This document shows, one piece after another, positions 29,629 through 39,453 of a stretch of DNA of 64,000 nt. The stretch is from Aromatoleum toluolicum (GTDB lineage Bacteria; Pseudomonadota; Gammaproteobacteria; Burkholderiales; Rhodocyclaceae). The stretch spans positions 62,001 through 126,000 of the forward strand of contig NZ_WTVS01000001.1 in NCBI RefSeq assembly GCF_012911005.2, given 5' to 3'. Each line of letters opens with the position of its first letter. The first letter of the stretch is position 1. The notes under the pieces are model-generated. The model was given only the letters and a program-made list of their open reading frames with translations. It had not been told where the DNA came from and made no database searches. The position numbers and the translations under genes are program-made.

Positions 29629-30885
29629 ATGTCCCCGGAAGCCTTCTCGTCCCTGTTCCTCGCCGCCGCCGCACTGACCCTGCTCGCCAGGCTCATGCTC
29701 ATGATGCGCCAGATCCGGCACGTGCGCGCGCATCGGGAAGCCGTGCCGCCCCCGTTCGCCGAATCGATCAATCTGGAATCGCATCGCAAGGCGGCGGACT
29801 ACACCGCCGCACGCATGAAGCTCGGCACCATCGATGCCGTTATCGGTACGGCCTACGTGCTCGCCCTCACGCTCGGCGGCGGCCTGCAGGCCATTCACGA
29901 CCTGCTCGCCGGAATATTCGCGCCTGGAACGCTCGTACACGGTGTCGCCCTGCTCGCCGCGCTCGGCATCGCGGGCTGGGCCATCGAGCTCCCGTTCGCG
30001 CTGTATCGCACCTTCGGCATCGAGAAGCGCTTCGGCTTCAACCGCATGACGCCCGGCCTGTACCTGGCCGACCTCGCCCGCGAAGCGATGCTCGCCGCAC
30101 TGATCGGACTGCCCGTGCTCGCCGCCGTGCTGTGGCTGATGGGCGCGATGGGCGAGCGCTGGTGGTTGTGGGTGTGGCTCTTCTGGCTCGCGTTCAACCT
30201 GCTGGCGCTCTTCATCTGGCCGACCTTCATCGCGCCGCTGTTCAACAAGTTCACGCCGCTCGCGGACGAAGCCCTGAAGGCACGCGTGGAGGCCCTGCTG
30301 GCGCGCTGCGGCTTCCGCTCCCGCGGACTCTTCGTGATGGACGGCTCGCGCCGCTCGGCGCATGGCAATGCCTACTTCACCGGCTTCGGCGCGGCCAAGC
30401 GCATCGTCTTCTTCGACACCCTGCTGGACAAGCTGCGGCCCGAGGAAGTCGAAGCCGTGCTGGCGCACGAACTCGGGCATTTCCGCCACCGCCACATCTG
30501 GAAACGCCTCGCGGTCATCGCGGCAGCGAGCCTCGGCCTGCTGTGGCTGCTCGGCTGGCTGATGGGACAGACGTGGTTCTTCGCCGGGCTGGGCGTCGCC
30601 CCCGCATCGGCCGGCACCGCCGTCGCGCTGGCCCTGTTCGCGCTCGCCCTGCCCTCCTTCACCTTCCCGGCCGCCCCGCTGATGAGCTACTGGTCGCGGG
30701 TGCATGAATTCGAGGCGGACGCATACGCCGCGCAACAGACGCGCGCATCCGACCTTGCGCAGGCACTGGTGAAGCTCTATCGGGACAACGCCGCGACGCT
30801 CACGCCCGATCCGCTGTACTCGAGCTTCTTCGACTCCCACCCGCCGGCCGCACTGCGTGTCGCGCGCCTGCGCTCCTCCAGTTGA
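29629..30885 (+). CDS. M48 family metallopeptidase (Ste24/CAAX-protease-like)
   Basis: A 418-residue integral membrane zinc protease. The catalytic motif is [13 protein letters not shown] near residue 280, with the third ligand in [12 protein letters not shown] about 85 residues later. Several membrane helices precede it ([51 protein letters not shown]), and FNKFTPL is typical of Ste24 homologues. In bacteria it probably degrades or processes membrane proteins. It is followed after 13 bases by rsgA. Confidence 0.9.
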   Translation: MSPEAFSSLFLAAAALTLLARLMLMMRQIRHVRAHREAVPPPFAESINLESHRKAADYTAARMKLGTIDAVIGTAYVLALTLGGGLQAIHDLLAGIFAPGTLVHGVALLAALGIAGWAIELPFALYRTFGIEKRFGFNRMTPGLYLADLAREAMLAALIGLPVLAAVLWLMGAMGERWWLWVWLFWLAFNLLALFIWPTFIAPLFNKFTPLADEALKARVEALLARCGFRSRGLFVMDGSRRSAHGNAYFTGFGAAKRIVFFDTLLDKLRPEEVEAVLAHELGHFRHRHIWKRLAVIAAASLGLLWLLGWLMGQTWFFAGLGVAPASAGTAVALALFALALPSFTFPAAPLMSYWSRVHEFEADAYAAQQTRASDLAQALVKLYRDNAATLTPDPLYSSFFDSHPPAALRVARLRSSS

Positions 30886-30898
30886 GACCCGGCATTTC

Positions 30899-31831
30899 GT
30901 GAACAAACCCCGACAGAACCGCAACACGACACTCGAAGGCGTGATCGTCGCCGCCTTCGGCCGCCAATACGAGGTCGTCGTCGCGGGACTGGCCGGGCAG
31001 GAAGAGATCCGGCTGAAGTGCTACCCGCGCGGCAAGAAAAGCACCTTCGCGTGCGGCGACGAAGTCGAGATCGAAGCGACCGGCAGCGACCAGGGCGTCA
31101 TCACCGCGCTCAAGCCGCGCCGGAACCTGCTGTGGCGCTCGGACGCCTTCCGTGAAAAACTCATCGCCGCGAACCTCAGCCAGGTCGTCGTCGTGACGGC
31201 AACGGAGCCCGGGTTCTCGGATTTGCTGATCTCGCGCTGCATCGCGGCGGCGGAAAGCCAGCACCTGCGGACCCTGATCGTCCTCAACAAGGCCGACCTC
31301 GCCGAGTCCCTGCCCGCCGCCCACCGCATGCTCGCCCCCTTCGAAAGACTCGGCTACGAGGTCGTCGAGCTGAGCGCCCGCGCCGGCGCCGACGATCTGC
31401 GGCCGTATCTTGCCGGCCAGCGCAGCATCTTTGTCGGCCAGTCGGGCATGGGAAAGTCGACGCTCACGAACGCCCTGATCCCGGAAGCCCGTGCAGCGAC
31501 GCGCGAGATCTCCGAAGCGCTCAACAGCGGCAAGCACACGACCACCTTCGCCCGCCTGTATCCGCTCGACGGCGGCTGGCTGATCGACAGCCCCGGACTG
31601 CAGGCCTTCGGCCTCGCGCACCTCACACCCGACGAACTCGCCGCAAGTTTCATCGAGTTCCAGGGCCACCTCGGCAATTGCCGTTTCCGCGACTGTCAGC
31701 ACGAATCCGAACCTGGCTGCGCCCTGCGCGCTGCCATCGAGGCGGGCGCAATCGACATGCGCCGCTTCGAGCATTACCGGATGATTCGCAACGAGATCAA
31801 GGACGCCAAGCGTCAATCGCAAGGCTGGTAA
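30899..31831 (+). CDS. rsgA: Small ribosomal subunit biogenesis GTPase RsgA
   Basis: A 310-residue circularly permuted GTPase. The order of motifs is G4 LNKADL near residue 130, G1 GQSGMGKSTL near 180 and G3 DSPGLQAF near 230, confirming the permutation. An N-terminal OB fold and a C-terminal zinc motif (CRFRDCQHESEPGC near 260) complete the protein. It tests late 30S maturation. The start is GTG 30899 (VNKPRQNRNT); an upstream GTG at 30857 overlaps the protease gene. It is probably cotranscribed with the M48 gene. Confidence 0.95.
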   Translation: MNKPRQNRNTTLEGVIVAAFGRQYEVVVAGLAGQEEIRLKCYPRGKKSTFACGDEVEIEATGSDQGVITALKPRRNLLWRSDAFREKLIAANLSQVVVVTATEPGFSDLLISRCIAAAESQHLRTLIVLNKADLAESLPAAHRMLAPFERLGYEVVELSARAGADDLRPYLAGQRSIFVGQSGMGKSTLTNALIPEARAATREISEALNSGKHTTTFARLYPLDGGWLIDSPGLQAFGLAHLTPDELAASFIEFQGHLGNCRFRDCQHESEPGCALRAAIEAGAIDMRRFEHYRMIRNEIKDAKRQSQGW

Positions 31832-31857
31832 GCGCTCCGAAACGACCGCCCAGAATG

Positions 31858-31883
31858 AAAAAACCCGCCGAAGCGGGTTTTTT
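31858..31883. terminator. Bidirectional terminator between rsgA and the thiolase gene
   Basis: AAAAAACCCGC-CGAA-GCGGGTTTTTT: an 11-bp symmetric stem with a CGAA loop and T runs on both strands, between two convergent genes. Confidence 0.93.
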
Positions 31884-31903
31884 GTTGGCCGATCGGCAGT
31901 ACG

Positions 31904-33085
31904 TCAGATGCGTTCCCAGATCGTCGTGATGCCCTGACCGCCGCCGATGCACATCGTGGCCATGCCGTAGCGACCATTGGTACGGATCAGCTCGTGCAGC
32001 AGCTTGGTGATGATGACGCCGCCGGTCGCGCCAACCGGGTGACCCAGCGCGATCGCGCCGCCGTTCGGGTTGGTCTTCTTCGGATCGAGCTCGAGCCCCT
32101 TGTTCACCGCGATCGACTGCGCCGCGAAGGCTTCGTTGGATTCGATCACGTCGATCTTGTCCAGCGACAGGCCGGCACGCTGCAGCGCGAGCTTGGAGGC
32201 CGGGATCGGGCCTTCACCCATGACGTCGTTGGGCACGCCGGCGATCGCGTAGGACACGAGACGCGCGATCGGCTTGTGACCGCCCGCGGCAGCCTTGGCA
32301 GCGTCGGCCAGCACCAGGAAGGCTGCAGCGTCGTTGATGCCGGAAGCGTTACCCGCAGTGACCGAACCGTCCTTCTTGAAGGCGGGCTTCATCTTGCCCA
32401 GCGCTTCCATGGTGGTCATGCGCGGATGCTCGTCGGTGTCGAACACGACCGGGCCCTTGCGGGTTTCGAAGGTGATCGGAACGATCTGGCTCTTGAAACG
32501 GCCTTCGGCGATTGCCGCTGCGGCACGGTTCTGCGACTCGAGCGCGAAGGCGTCCTGATCCTCGCGACTGATGCTCCACTTGGAGGTCAGGTTCTCGGCG
32601 GTGATACCCATGTGGCCGACGCCGAACGGGTCGGTCAGCACCGAGACCATCGCGTCGATGGCCTTGGCGTCACCCATGCGGGCGCCGCTGCGCAGCGCCG
32701 GCAGCAGGTAGGCACCACGCGACATCACTTCGACGCCGCCGCCGATCGCGAAGTCCGCGTCACCCAGCATGATCGCCTGGGCGGAGTTGACGATGGCCTG
32801 CTGCGCCGAACCGCACAGGCGGTTGACGGCGAAGGCCACCGAATCCATCGACATACCGCCCTGGATCGTCGCGACGCGCGCAACATAGGCATAGCGCGAT
32901 TCGGTCGGGATGCAATTGCCGACGGTCGCGAAGGTCACCTGCTTCGGATCGACGCCGGCGCGGGCGATCGCTTCCTTGACGACCACACCACCCAGCTCGG
33001 CCGGCTCCATGTCCTTCAGCGACCCGCCAAAACCGCCCACGGCCGAACGGACTGCGCTCAAAACCACTACTTCACGATTCGCCAT
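31904..33085 (-). CDS. Acetyl-CoA C-acyltransferase (beta-ketothiolase, BktB/PhaA-like)
   Basis: A 393-residue thiolase. The acylated cysteine is Cys91 (RLCGSAQQ), the catalytic His349 is in GHPVGATGG and Cys379 in MCIGGGQG. The overall sequence is closer, from memory, to BktB of Cupriavidus than to FadA (REVVVLSAVRSAVGGFGGSL, GDADFAIGGGVEVMSRG). It could make acetoacetyl-CoA or 3-ketovaleryl-CoA for polyhydroxyalkanoate, or cleave 3-ketoacyl-CoA in aromatic or fatty acid breakdown; the sequence does not decide. Start ATG 33085 follows AGGAGGGAG. No other PHA genes adjoin. Confidence 0.92.
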   Translation of the reverse strand: MANREVVVLSAVRSAVGGFGGSLKDMEPAELGGVVVKEAIARAGVDPKQVTFATVGNCIPTESRYAYVARVATIQGGMSMDSVAFAVNRLCGSAQQAIVNSAQAIMLGDADFAIGGGVEVMSRGAYLLPALRSGARMGDAKAIDAMVSVLTDPFGVGHMGITAENLTSKWSISREDQDAFALESQNRAAAAIAEGRFKSQIVPITFETRKGPVVFDTDEHPRMTTMEALGKMKPAFKKDGSVTAGNASGINDAAAFLVLADAAKAAAGGHKPIARLVSYAIAGVPNDVMGEGPIPASKLALQRAGLSLDKIDVIESNEAFAAQSIAVNKGLELDPKKTNPNGGAIALGHPVGATGGVIITKLLHELIRTNGRYGMATMCIGGGQGITTIWERI

Positions 33086-33104
33086 CTGTGCTCCCTCCTG
33101 GATG

Positions 33105-34031
33105 TTAGGCACCAACCCAGCCGGCAATCACCAGCAGGGCCAGCATCAGCAAGCAAAGCACCAGCGCGCGCCAAATCAGGCCCACGGTGCTCTGCATGTA
33201 GTCGGCATCGGCTTCTTCGCCGACACCCATTTCCGGTCGTTCGACTATCTCGCCGGATTCATGTACTGGCATGCCGAGGCGCACACCAAGCGCGCCCGCA
33301 CCTGCCGCAATGAGTATACCGGACGCCCTGTCCGCCCAGAGCATCGCTTGCGTGCGCCAGCAGAACACCGCGTCCTCGAAGTCGCCCACCACGGAGAACG
33401 ATGCTGCGGTCAGGCGCGCGGGCAGCCAGTCGATCACTTCAAACGCCTTGCGTGCGAAGCGTCCGAACTGGCCGAACTCGGCATCGTTGCGCTCGCCCCA
33501 CTCCTCGCCGAGGAAGCGCGCAAGACGGTACAGCAGGGCGCCACTCGGTCCCGGCAGGACGATGAACCAGAAGATCACGCCAAACACGTTGCGGTGAGCG
33601 GCGACGAGTCCTTTCTCGATGGCCAGCCGCGCGACCTCGCTGGAACTCGCGTCGACGTACTGCCCACCGCGCCATTCCCCCAGCAGCGAACGCGCGCGAT
33701 CGAGTTCGCCCATGCGCAGGGCGAGATGGATATCCGTGAAAAAATGGCTTTCCTGACGGAAGCCCATCGTCAGATAGAGCACCGCGATGTTGAAGACCAC
33801 CGCCAGCAGCGGATGGACGAGCCACAACAGGAAGAAGGCCATCGCACCGCCCGCGACCACCGAAACGACGAGCAGCAGCCAGGCGACCAGACCGTTGCGA
33901 GACTGGCCGTCGTTGAAGCGTTCGACGAGGAGACCCGACAGACGATGAAGCGGTTCCAGAACGATTTGCCGCACCGGCAACGGCCGTACCTGCTCGAGCA
34001 GCAGCGCAACGATCAGCGAAAGAAGCGTCAT
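33105..34031 (-). CDS. CobD/CbiB-family membrane protein (AmpE-like)
   Basis: A 308-residue membrane protein. The N-terminus MTLLSLIVALLLEQVRPLP and the segment AGGAMAFFLLWLVHPLLAVVFNIAVLY (two parts of a hydrophobic pair), then GVIFWFIVLPGPSGALLYRLA, match the CobD/CbiB superfamily that includes adenosylcobinamide-phosphate synthase and AmpE. In betaproteobacteria such stand-alone copies are usually not in cobalamin operons, and none adjoins here, so cobalamin synthesis is doubtful. ATG 34031 is chosen because the frame extends upstream without similarity. It ends 19 bases from the thiolase start on the same strand. Confidence 0.8.
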   Translation of the reverse strand: MTLLSLIVALLLEQVRPLPVRQIVLEPLHRLSGLLVERFNDGQSRNGLVAWLLLVVSVVAGGAMAFFLLWLVHPLLAVVFNIAVLYLTMGFRQESHFFTDIHLALRMGELDRARSLLGEWRGGQYVDASSSEVARLAIEKGLVAAHRNVFGVIFWFIVLPGPSGALLYRLARFLGEEWGERNDAEFGQFGRFARKAFEVIDWLPARLTAASFSVVGDFEDAVFCWRTQAMLWADRASGILIAAGAGALGVRLGMPVHESGEIVERPEMGVGEEADADYMQSTVGLIWRALVLCLLMLALLVIAGWVGA

Positions 34032-34288
34032 TCGTATTGCGATTGATGTAAGGGTCCGGACCCGTGATATCCGGCCACGATACCATAAAAGCACGACGCG
34101 ATTGTGCAACGCGGAAACCGTATCCAGGAAAACGAAACGATCTTCCGAACAACAGTGACCGGATGATTGTTGCGAATCATCGAACAGTGCGTGCCGCCAG
34201 TGGCAGTTTATCGGCTTACCGGTGCTCCATAGACTGCTGACAACCGGGCCAAGCACGAATGGCGCCCTCGACACGCAATGGAGCCCAC

Positions 34289-35074
34289 ATGAGCACGATG
34301 CCCACCCTCTTCGTTTCCCACGGAGCGCCGACCTTCGCCCTGGAGCCGGGAGAGGCCGGACGCGAACTTGCAGCCCTTGCGCAGGCAATTCCGACGCCCC
34401 GCGCGATCCTCATCGCCTCGCCGCACTGGATGAGTCCGGCCGTGAGCCTGACGACGAACACGCAGCCGGAGACGATCCACGATTTCGGCGGCTTCCCGGC
34501 GCCGCTGTTCGACTTGCGCTACCCGGCGCCCGGCGATCCGTCGCTCGCCGCCCACGCGATCGGGCTGCTTGCCGCCGCGGGCGTGGATGCGCATGCGGAC
34601 CCGCGGCGCGGGCTGGATCACGGCGCGTGGGTGCCCCTGCTGCACATGTACCCGGATGCGACCGTACCGGTCGTGCAGATCTCGATGCCGGGGCGCCGGC
34701 CGGCGAGCTGGTTCCACGCCCTCGGCCGGGCGCTCTCCCCTTTGCGCGCCGACGGTGTCCTGATCGTGGGATCGGGCAGCCTCACGCACAACCTGTACGA
34801 GTTCACGGGTGCCGCAGCGGGGACGACGCCTTACGTCAGCGCCTTCGCGCGATGGATCGCCGATACGCTCGCCGCCGGCGACGTCGACGCCCTGCTCGAC
34901 TACCGGCGGCGCGCGCCGCATGCGGAGCGCGCCCATCCGACGGATGAGCACCTGATGCCGCTGATGTTTGCGCACGCCGCCGCCGGAGCGCACGCCGACG
35001 CACGGCGCATCGCTGCCGCGGACGTGCGCTACGGCATGCTGGCGATGGACGCCTACGTCTTCGGTGCAGGCTGA
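34289..35074 (+). CDS. Class III extradiol ring-cleavage dioxygenase (DODA/YgiD type)
   Basis: A 261-residue LigB-superfamily protein. Putative metal ligands are in LFVSHGAPTF (His near residue 11) and IASPHWMSP; further conserved His are in LDHGAWVPLLHMYPD and GSGSLTHNLYEF. The group includes plant 4,5-DOPA dioxygenase and E. coli YgiD, which open catechol rings with O2. The in vivo substrate is unknown; no aromatic-degradation genes adjoin. ATG 34289 has TGGAG before it. A divergent 257-base region separates it from the CobD/CbiB-like gene, in which I found no convincing promoter. Confidence 0.85.
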   Translation: MSTMPTLFVSHGAPTFALEPGEAGRELAALAQAIPTPRAILIASPHWMSPAVSLTTNTQPETIHDFGGFPAPLFDLRYPAPGDPSLAAHAIGLLAAAGVDAHADPRRGLDHGAWVPLLHMYPDATVPVVQISMPGRRPASWFHALGRALSPLRADGVLIVGSGSLTHNLYEFTGAAAGTTPYVSAFARWIADTLAAGDVDALLDYRRRAPHAERAHPTDEHLMPLMFAHAAAGAHADARRIAAADVRYGMLAMDAYVFGAG

Positions 35075-35212
35075 TCGAACGGGACCGGAATGCTTTAAAC
35101 AGGCGGCGAGATCGCCGGAAGGCGCTTGTCTGCACGACGATACGGGGGTCTAATCGCATGACATCGAAGGCATGATGTCGGCACGGTGCCGCATGCAACG
35201 GGAGGAATCGCC

Positions 35213-35413
35213 ATGGATCGATTGCTGTCACTCGCCGGCAGGATTTCAGGGGTCGGCGGGCTCGCCCTGTGCCTGATCGCTGGAATCGCAAGACTTTCAG
35301 GCAATTACTGGATCGGCGGATTCCAGGTCGGCACGCTGCTCCAGGCGGGGATCGGCGCACTCGTCGCCGGGTGCTTCCTGCTGCTTTGGGCGCTGACCGA
35401 GCGCGCCGGGTAG
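35213..35413 (+). CDS. Small two-helix membrane protein, hypothetical
   Basis: A 66-residue protein with hydrophobic segments ISGVGGLALCLIAGIARL and LLQAGIGALVAGCFLLLWAL, hence probably a small inner-membrane protein. A strong RBS (GGGAGGAATCGCC) supports its translation. I do not recognise the family. It lies between the dioxygenase and DUF3365 genes without close coupling to either. Confidence 0.72.
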   Translation: MDRLLSLAGRISGVGGLALCLIAGIARLSGNYWIGGFQVGTLLQAGIGALVAGCFLLLWALTERAG

Positions 35414-35518
35414 TCGCAACGGTCGTCCGGCGGGGTGCCGCCCGCTCCCGACGCTCACCTCACCATCGGCATTCGCGGTAATATAAGAATCTGCTTCTAT
35501 TTGCACGAGGAGATGGCG

Positions 35519-36094
35519 ATGACGATGGTACGGCTGGCCCTGGCGGCCGCAATTGCGGGCGCGACCCTGCCCGCTTGCGCAGCGGAACTCGCGCTGATGA
35601 CCGAGGCACGTGCGGCGGCGACGAGCCTGCCGCCACGCCTCGTGACGGCGCTCAATGAGGAAATTGCCAGGAGCGGCCCCGAGGGCGCGATTCCGGTATG
35701 CCGCGACATGGCGCCGAAGATGGCCAAGGAAATCGTCGCGAGCACCGGCTGGCAGTTGAAGCGCGTGACCCTGAAGGCACGCAATCCCGAGCGCGCGACG
35801 CCGGACGCGTGGGAGCGGAAGATGCTGGAGGAGTTCGATCGACGCGCGGCGGCGGGCGAGAACCCGGCAAAGCTGGAAAAGGGCGAGATGGTCGAGCAGG
35901 CGGACGGCACGCGCGCGTTCCGCTACGCCAAGGCCCTGCCGACACAAACCCTGTGCCTGAACTGCCACGGCGCCGCGGACAAGCTCACACCGGCGGTAAA
36001 GGCACGCCTGGCCGAGCATTACCCGCTGGACCGCGCCACGGGCTACAGCGAAGGCCAGATCCGCGGGGCCATCGTCGCAACGAAACCGCTGTAA
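35519..36094 (+). CDS. DUF3365 (Tll0287-like) periplasmic c-type haem protein
   Basis: A 191-residue exported protein. A signal peptide (VRLALAAAIAGATLPACA, cleavage near ACA-AEL) precedes a Tll0287-like sensor domain that ends with one c-type haem site, LCLNCHG. In characterised members this fold is a haem PAS-like sensor; here there is no attached output domain, so it may sense or buffer redox state alone. ATG 35519 is six bases after GAGGAG; ATG 35513 directly abuts that RBS and is less suitable. trxC follows 52 bases later, another thiol/redox protein. Confidence 0.82.
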   Translation: MTMVRLALAAAIAGATLPACAAELALMTEARAAATSLPPRLVTALNEEIARSGPEGAIPVCRDMAPKMAKEIVASTGWQLKRVTLKARNPERATPDAWERKMLEEFDRRAAAGENPAKLEKGEMVEQADGTRAFRYAKALPTQTLCLNCHGAADKLTPAVKARLAEHYPLDRATGYSEGQIRGAIVATKPL

Positions 36095-36146
36095 ACACAC
36101 GGAATATGACCGGCGGGCGGCGCCCCCGCCGGTAATGGAGTTGATG

Positions 36147-36587
36147 ATGTCGGTCGATACCCTGACGCTGGCCTGTCCGCACTGCGATGCGCTGAACCGC
36201 GTGCCGGCTGCGCGCATGCACGACGAGCCGAACTGCGGCAAGTGTCATGCGCCGCTGTTCGCGCGCAAGCCGCTGACGCTGAGCGCCACGAATTTTGCGC
36301 TCCATGTCGAACGCAGCGAACTGCCCGTGCTGGTGGATTTCTGGGCGCCGTGGTGCGGCCCCTGTCGCATGATGGCGCCGGCCTTCGAGGAGGCGGCACG
36401 CATGCTCGAACCGCAGATGCGCCTCGCCAAGCTGAATACCGAGGAGGAGCAGGAGCTCGCCGCGCGCTTCGCGATCCGCAGCATCCCGACGATGATCCTG
36501 TTCCGCAGCGGACAGGAAGTAGCACGGCAGTCGGGCGCGATGAATGCAGGTGCGATCGCGCACTGGGCGCGCAGCCACGAACTCTGA
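36147..36587 (+). CDS. trxC: Thioredoxin 2 (zinc-containing)
   Basis: A 146-residue TrxC. The N-terminal zinc finger has CPHC and CGKC; the thioredoxin fold follows with the active site [11 protein letters not shown] near residue 69 and [13 protein letters not shown]. TrxC is usually induced by oxidative stress. There are ATGs at 36135, 36144 and 36147; GGAG six bases before the last favours it and gives an N-terminus like E. coli's. Confidence 0.95.
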   Translation: MSVDTLTLACPHCDALNRVPAARMHDEPNCGKCHAPLFARKPLTLSATNFALHVERSELPVLVDFWAPWCGPCRMMAPAFEEAARMLEPQMRLAKLNTEEEQELAARFAIRSIPTMILFRSGQEVARQSGAMNAGAIAHWARSHEL

Positions 36588-36667
36588 CCGCGCTTGTGAG
36601 GGCGGGGCGCCGCAATCAAGGTTGGGTGGCGAGCGCCGATGCCGCCGAATGCAAGGGAGCGAAGCAA

Positions 36668-37117
36668 ATGTTGGCAGTGGTCCAGCGCGTGTCGGAAGCA
36701 CGCGTGGTGGTGGACGGCAGGACGACCGGCGCGATCGGTCATGGCCTGCTGGTGCTGGTGTGCGCGGAACGCGGCGATGGTCGCGCGGAAGCTGCCAAGC
36801 TGCTGGGCAAGATCCTGAAGTTGCGGATCTTTTCCGACGAGGCCGGCAAGATGAACCGCTCGGTACAGGACGTGCAGGGCGGGCTGCTGATCGTCAGCCA
36901 GTTCACGCTCGCGGCAGACACCACGGGCGGAAACCGACCGAGCTTCACGAACGCGGCGGCGCCGGACGAAGGGCGCGCGCTGTACGAGCATTTCGTCGCC
37001 GAGGCACGCAAGGCCCACGAGCAGATCGGGACCGGAGAATTTGCGGCCGAGATGCAGGTCCACCTCGTCAATGACGGGCCGGTCACCATCCCGATGCGCG
37101 TCGCGCCGGCAAGCTGA
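36668..37117 (+). CDS. dtd: D-aminoacyl-tRNA deacylase
   Basis: A 149-residue DTD. The two signature motifs are [17 protein letters not shown] and [11 protein letters not shown] (family: [14 protein letters not shown]). It starts [13 protein letters not shown], also typical. The enzyme hydrolyses D-Tyr and other D-aminoacyl-tRNAs, and Gly-tRNAAla. AGGGAG precedes the ATG. In a window that also encodes an Asp/Glu racemase-like protein the pairing is of interest but the genes are 14 kb apart. Confidence 0.95.
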   Translation: MLAVVQRVSEARVVVDGRTTGAIGHGLLVLVCAERGDGRAEAAKLLGKILKLRIFSDEAGKMNRSVQDVQGGLLIVSQFTLAADTTGGNRPSFTNAAAPDEGRALYEHFVAEARKAHEQIGTGEFAAEMQVHLVNDGPVTIPMRVAPAS

Positions 37118-37211
37118 ACCCCGCGGCCGTACCAGGCCGCACAGCCGCGACACGAAGGCCCCCTCTCGCCACCCTCCACGCCACTCGCGTGATACCCCAC
37201 AGGAAGCACCG

Positions 37212-37526
37212 ATGAACGCCCGCACGATAGCCCTCCCCGCCCTCCTCGTCGCCGCACTGCTTGCGGGTTGCGCGCAGACGCCCCCCGCAGCCCGCCCCAT
37301 CGCCTACGCCTGCGATGCGGGCAAGGGCTTTTCGGTGGCCTACCATCCGTGGGGCGACGCGACGATCGACATCGACGGCATGCGCTTCGGACTGATGAGG
37401 GAGGCTGCTGACGGCAGCGGCGAACGCTACGCATGCGGAGCCCTGACGCTGTGGCGCATCGGCGATTCGGCGCGCGTGGACATACAGGGGGCCGGCATGT
37501 ACGAAAACTGCCGCGCGCGCGAATGA
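37212..37526 (+). CDS. MliC-like lipoprotein (lysozyme inhibitor family)
   Basis: A 104-residue lipoprotein. The signal peptide ends in a lipobox LLAGC near residue 18, so it should be lipidated and sorted to the outer membrane. The mature part resembles MliC/PliC: YACDAGKGFSVAYHP, ATIDIDGMRFGL, GSGERYACGALTLW. Members inhibit c-type lysozyme. The match is moderate. It stands alone between dtd and leuE. Confidence 0.7.
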   Translation: MNARTIALPALLVAALLAGCAQTPPAARPIAYACDAGKGFSVAYHPWGDATIDIDGMRFGLMREAADGSGERYACGALTLWRIGDSARVDIQGAGMYENCRARE

Positions 37527-37580
37527 ACTCCGCCGCGCGAACGCGTTAAGATTAGCGATACTCCGGCGGAGACCAGGATC

Positions 37581-38234
37581 ATGTTTTACGGCGTAACCGA
37601 CCTGACGACCTTCATTCTCGGCACGATCTTCATCGTGCTGCTGCCGGGGCCGAACTCACTGTACGTGATGTCGGTCGCCTCCCGCCTGGGCATCGCGGCG
37701 GGCTATCGCGGCGCGTGCGGCATCTTCCTCGGCGACACCGTGCTGATGGTTCTCTCCGCGACCGGCGTCGCGTCGCTGCTGCAGACGACACCCGCATTGT
37801 TCATGGTGCTGAAGTACGCCGGCGCCGCCTACCTGGCGTGGGTGGGACTCGCGCTGCTGCGCTCGGCGATCGCCGGCTGGCGCGACAAGGCGGCAGGCAC
37901 GGCAACACCCGAGCCGGCGCCCGGCGATGCGACTCGGCCCTTCCGCACGGCGCTGGTGATCAGCCTGATGAACCCGAAGGCGATCCTGTTCTTCGTGTCC
38001 TTCTTCATCCAGTTCGTCGATCCCGGCTATGCGTACCCTGTGCTGTCGTTCGCGATCCTGGGCACGATCGTGCAGGTGTGCAGTGCGGTCTACCTGTCGG
38101 CGCTGATTTTCGGCGGCGCGCACCTCGCGGCGCAGTTCCGCCAGCGCCGGCGCCTTTCCGCGGCGGCAACCGGCGGGGTCGGCGGACTGTTCATAGGCTT
38201 CGGCGCGAAACTGGCGAACGCGACGCTCGGCTGA
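37581..38234 (+). CDS. leuE: LysE-family amino-acid exporter, LeuE-like
   Basis: A 217-residue membrane protein with about six helices. The family signature is FIVLLPGPNSLYVMSVASRLG, shortened: LLPGPNSLYVMS, then GYRGACGIFLGDTVLMVLSATGVASLL in parts. LeuE exports leucine and related residues in E. coli; specificity here is inferred from similarity. Asn-Pro-Lys in ISLMNPKAILFFVSFFIQF is also typical. It is monocistronic by spacing. Confidence 0.85.
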   Translation: MFYGVTDLTTFILGTIFIVLLPGPNSLYVMSVASRLGIAAGYRGACGIFLGDTVLMVLSATGVASLLQTTPALFMVLKYAGAAYLAWVGLALLRSAIAGWRDKAAGTATPEPAPGDATRPFRTALVISLMNPKAILFFVSFFIQFVDPGYAYPVLSFAILGTIVQVCSAVYLSALIFGGAHLAAQFRQRRRLSAAATGGVGGLFIGFGAKLANATLG

Positions 38235-38379
38235 GGTCCGCTGCGAGCGACGCGACGCGCCCGCGCTATTCATCCGGAATTTGCCATTCCGCCATCGAGC
38301 GTGAGGCGTTGCACGGCGGCCATAACCGGTTCACGGTAGTTTGACGCTCATCGCGACGCCACTTCCCCAGGATCCCGCC

Positions 38380-39453
38380 ATGAACGTCGTCATTGTCGAC
38401 GACACGCCGACCAACCTTGAGTTGATGCGCATGCTCATTGAGCGACTGGACGGCTGCCGGCCCATCCCGTTCGCGGATTCGGGCTCAGGGCTCGACTGGT
38501 GTCTCGAGAACGACCCCGACCTGGTCATCGTCGATTACCTGATGCCGAAACTCGACGGCCTGGAGTTCATCCGCCACGTACGGCGCGAACCGCGGCACGA
38601 CAGTCTGCCGATCCTGATGGTGACCGCTGACCATGAGAAGAGCGTCCGTTACGCGGCACTCGACGAAGGGGGCGTGGATTTCCTCAACAAACCCGTCGAT
38701 CGCATGGAGTTCCTCGCGCGGGTCAGGAACATGCTCGCGCTGCGGCGCAGCCAGCGGGCCCTGGCCGACCGCGCGACGTGGCTGGCCGAGGAAGTGCGAC
38801 GCGCCGTCGCGGAGATCCACGACCGGGAGCGCGAGACCATCGTGCGGTTGGCGCGCGCGGCCGAGTGCCGCGATCCGGAGACCGGCACGCACATCCTGCG
38901 CATGGCCCATTACGCGCAGCTCATCGCGCTGCAGATGGGCCTTCCGCCCGATTTCGCCGAACTGCTGCTGCACGCTGCACCGATGCATGACGTCGGCAAA
39001 CTCGGAACCCCCGACCACATCCTGCTAAAGCCCGGCCGGCACAGTCCGGAAGAGTTCGAGGTCATGAAGCAGCACACGCTGATCGGGTACGAGATCCTGC
39101 GCGAAAGCAGCTCTCATGCGATCCAGATGGCCGCCTCGATCGCGCTGCATCACCACGAGAAGTTCAATGGCTCGGGATACCCCCGGGGCCTCGCCAGGGA
39201 CGCAATCCCTATCGAAGGCAGGATCGTCGCGGTAGCCGACGTATTCGACGCGCTGACCTCGGCGCGCCCGTACAAGCGCGCGTGGTCGCTCGACGAGGCG
39301 CGCGACTATCTGCGCGAGAACCGGAGTGCGCATTTCGACCCCGCGTGCGTGGATGCCTTCCTCACCGTCTGGGACAGGGTACTGGAGATCCGCGAGCGCT
39401 TTGTCGACGAGGAGGAACCCGCCGCGGCCACGGAGCCGAACGATGGACGGTGA
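38380..39453 (+). CDS. Response regulator with HD-GYP c-di-GMP phosphodiesterase output
   Basis: A 357-residue protein. The receiver domain has acidic pocket IVDD near the N-terminus, phospho-acceptor Asp52 (VIVDYLMP) and a late Lys (FLNKPVDR). The HD-GYP domain contains HDVGKLGTPDHILLKPG near 204 and HHHEKFNGSGYPRGL near 257, complete for metal-dependent c-di-GMP hydrolysis. ATG 38380 follows AGGA. Its end overlaps the Hpt gene by 11 bases, so the two are translationally coupled, and a hybrid kinase is convergent just beyond. Confidence 0.93.
   Translation: MNVVIVDDTPTNLELMRMLIERLDGCRPIPFADSGSGLDWCLENDPDLVIVDYLMPKLDGLEFIRHVRREPRHDSLPILMVTADHEKSVRYAALDEGGVDFLNKPVDRMEFLARVRNMLALRRSQRALADRATWLAEEVRRAVAEIHDRERETIVRLARAAECRDPETGTHILRMAHYAQLIALQMGLPPDFAELLLHAAPMHDVGKLGTPDHILLKPGRHSPEEFEVMKQHTLIGYEILRESSSHAIQMAASIALHHHEKFNGSGYPRGLARDAIPIEGRIVAVADVFDALTSARPYKRAWSLDEARDYLRENRSAHFDPACVDAFLTVWDRVLEIRERFVDEEEPAAATEPNDGR

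Noticed and set aside
35162-35185. GACATC / GATGTC repeat before the small membrane protein gene
   Set aside because: Six-base arms with no structural or positional support; expected by chance.
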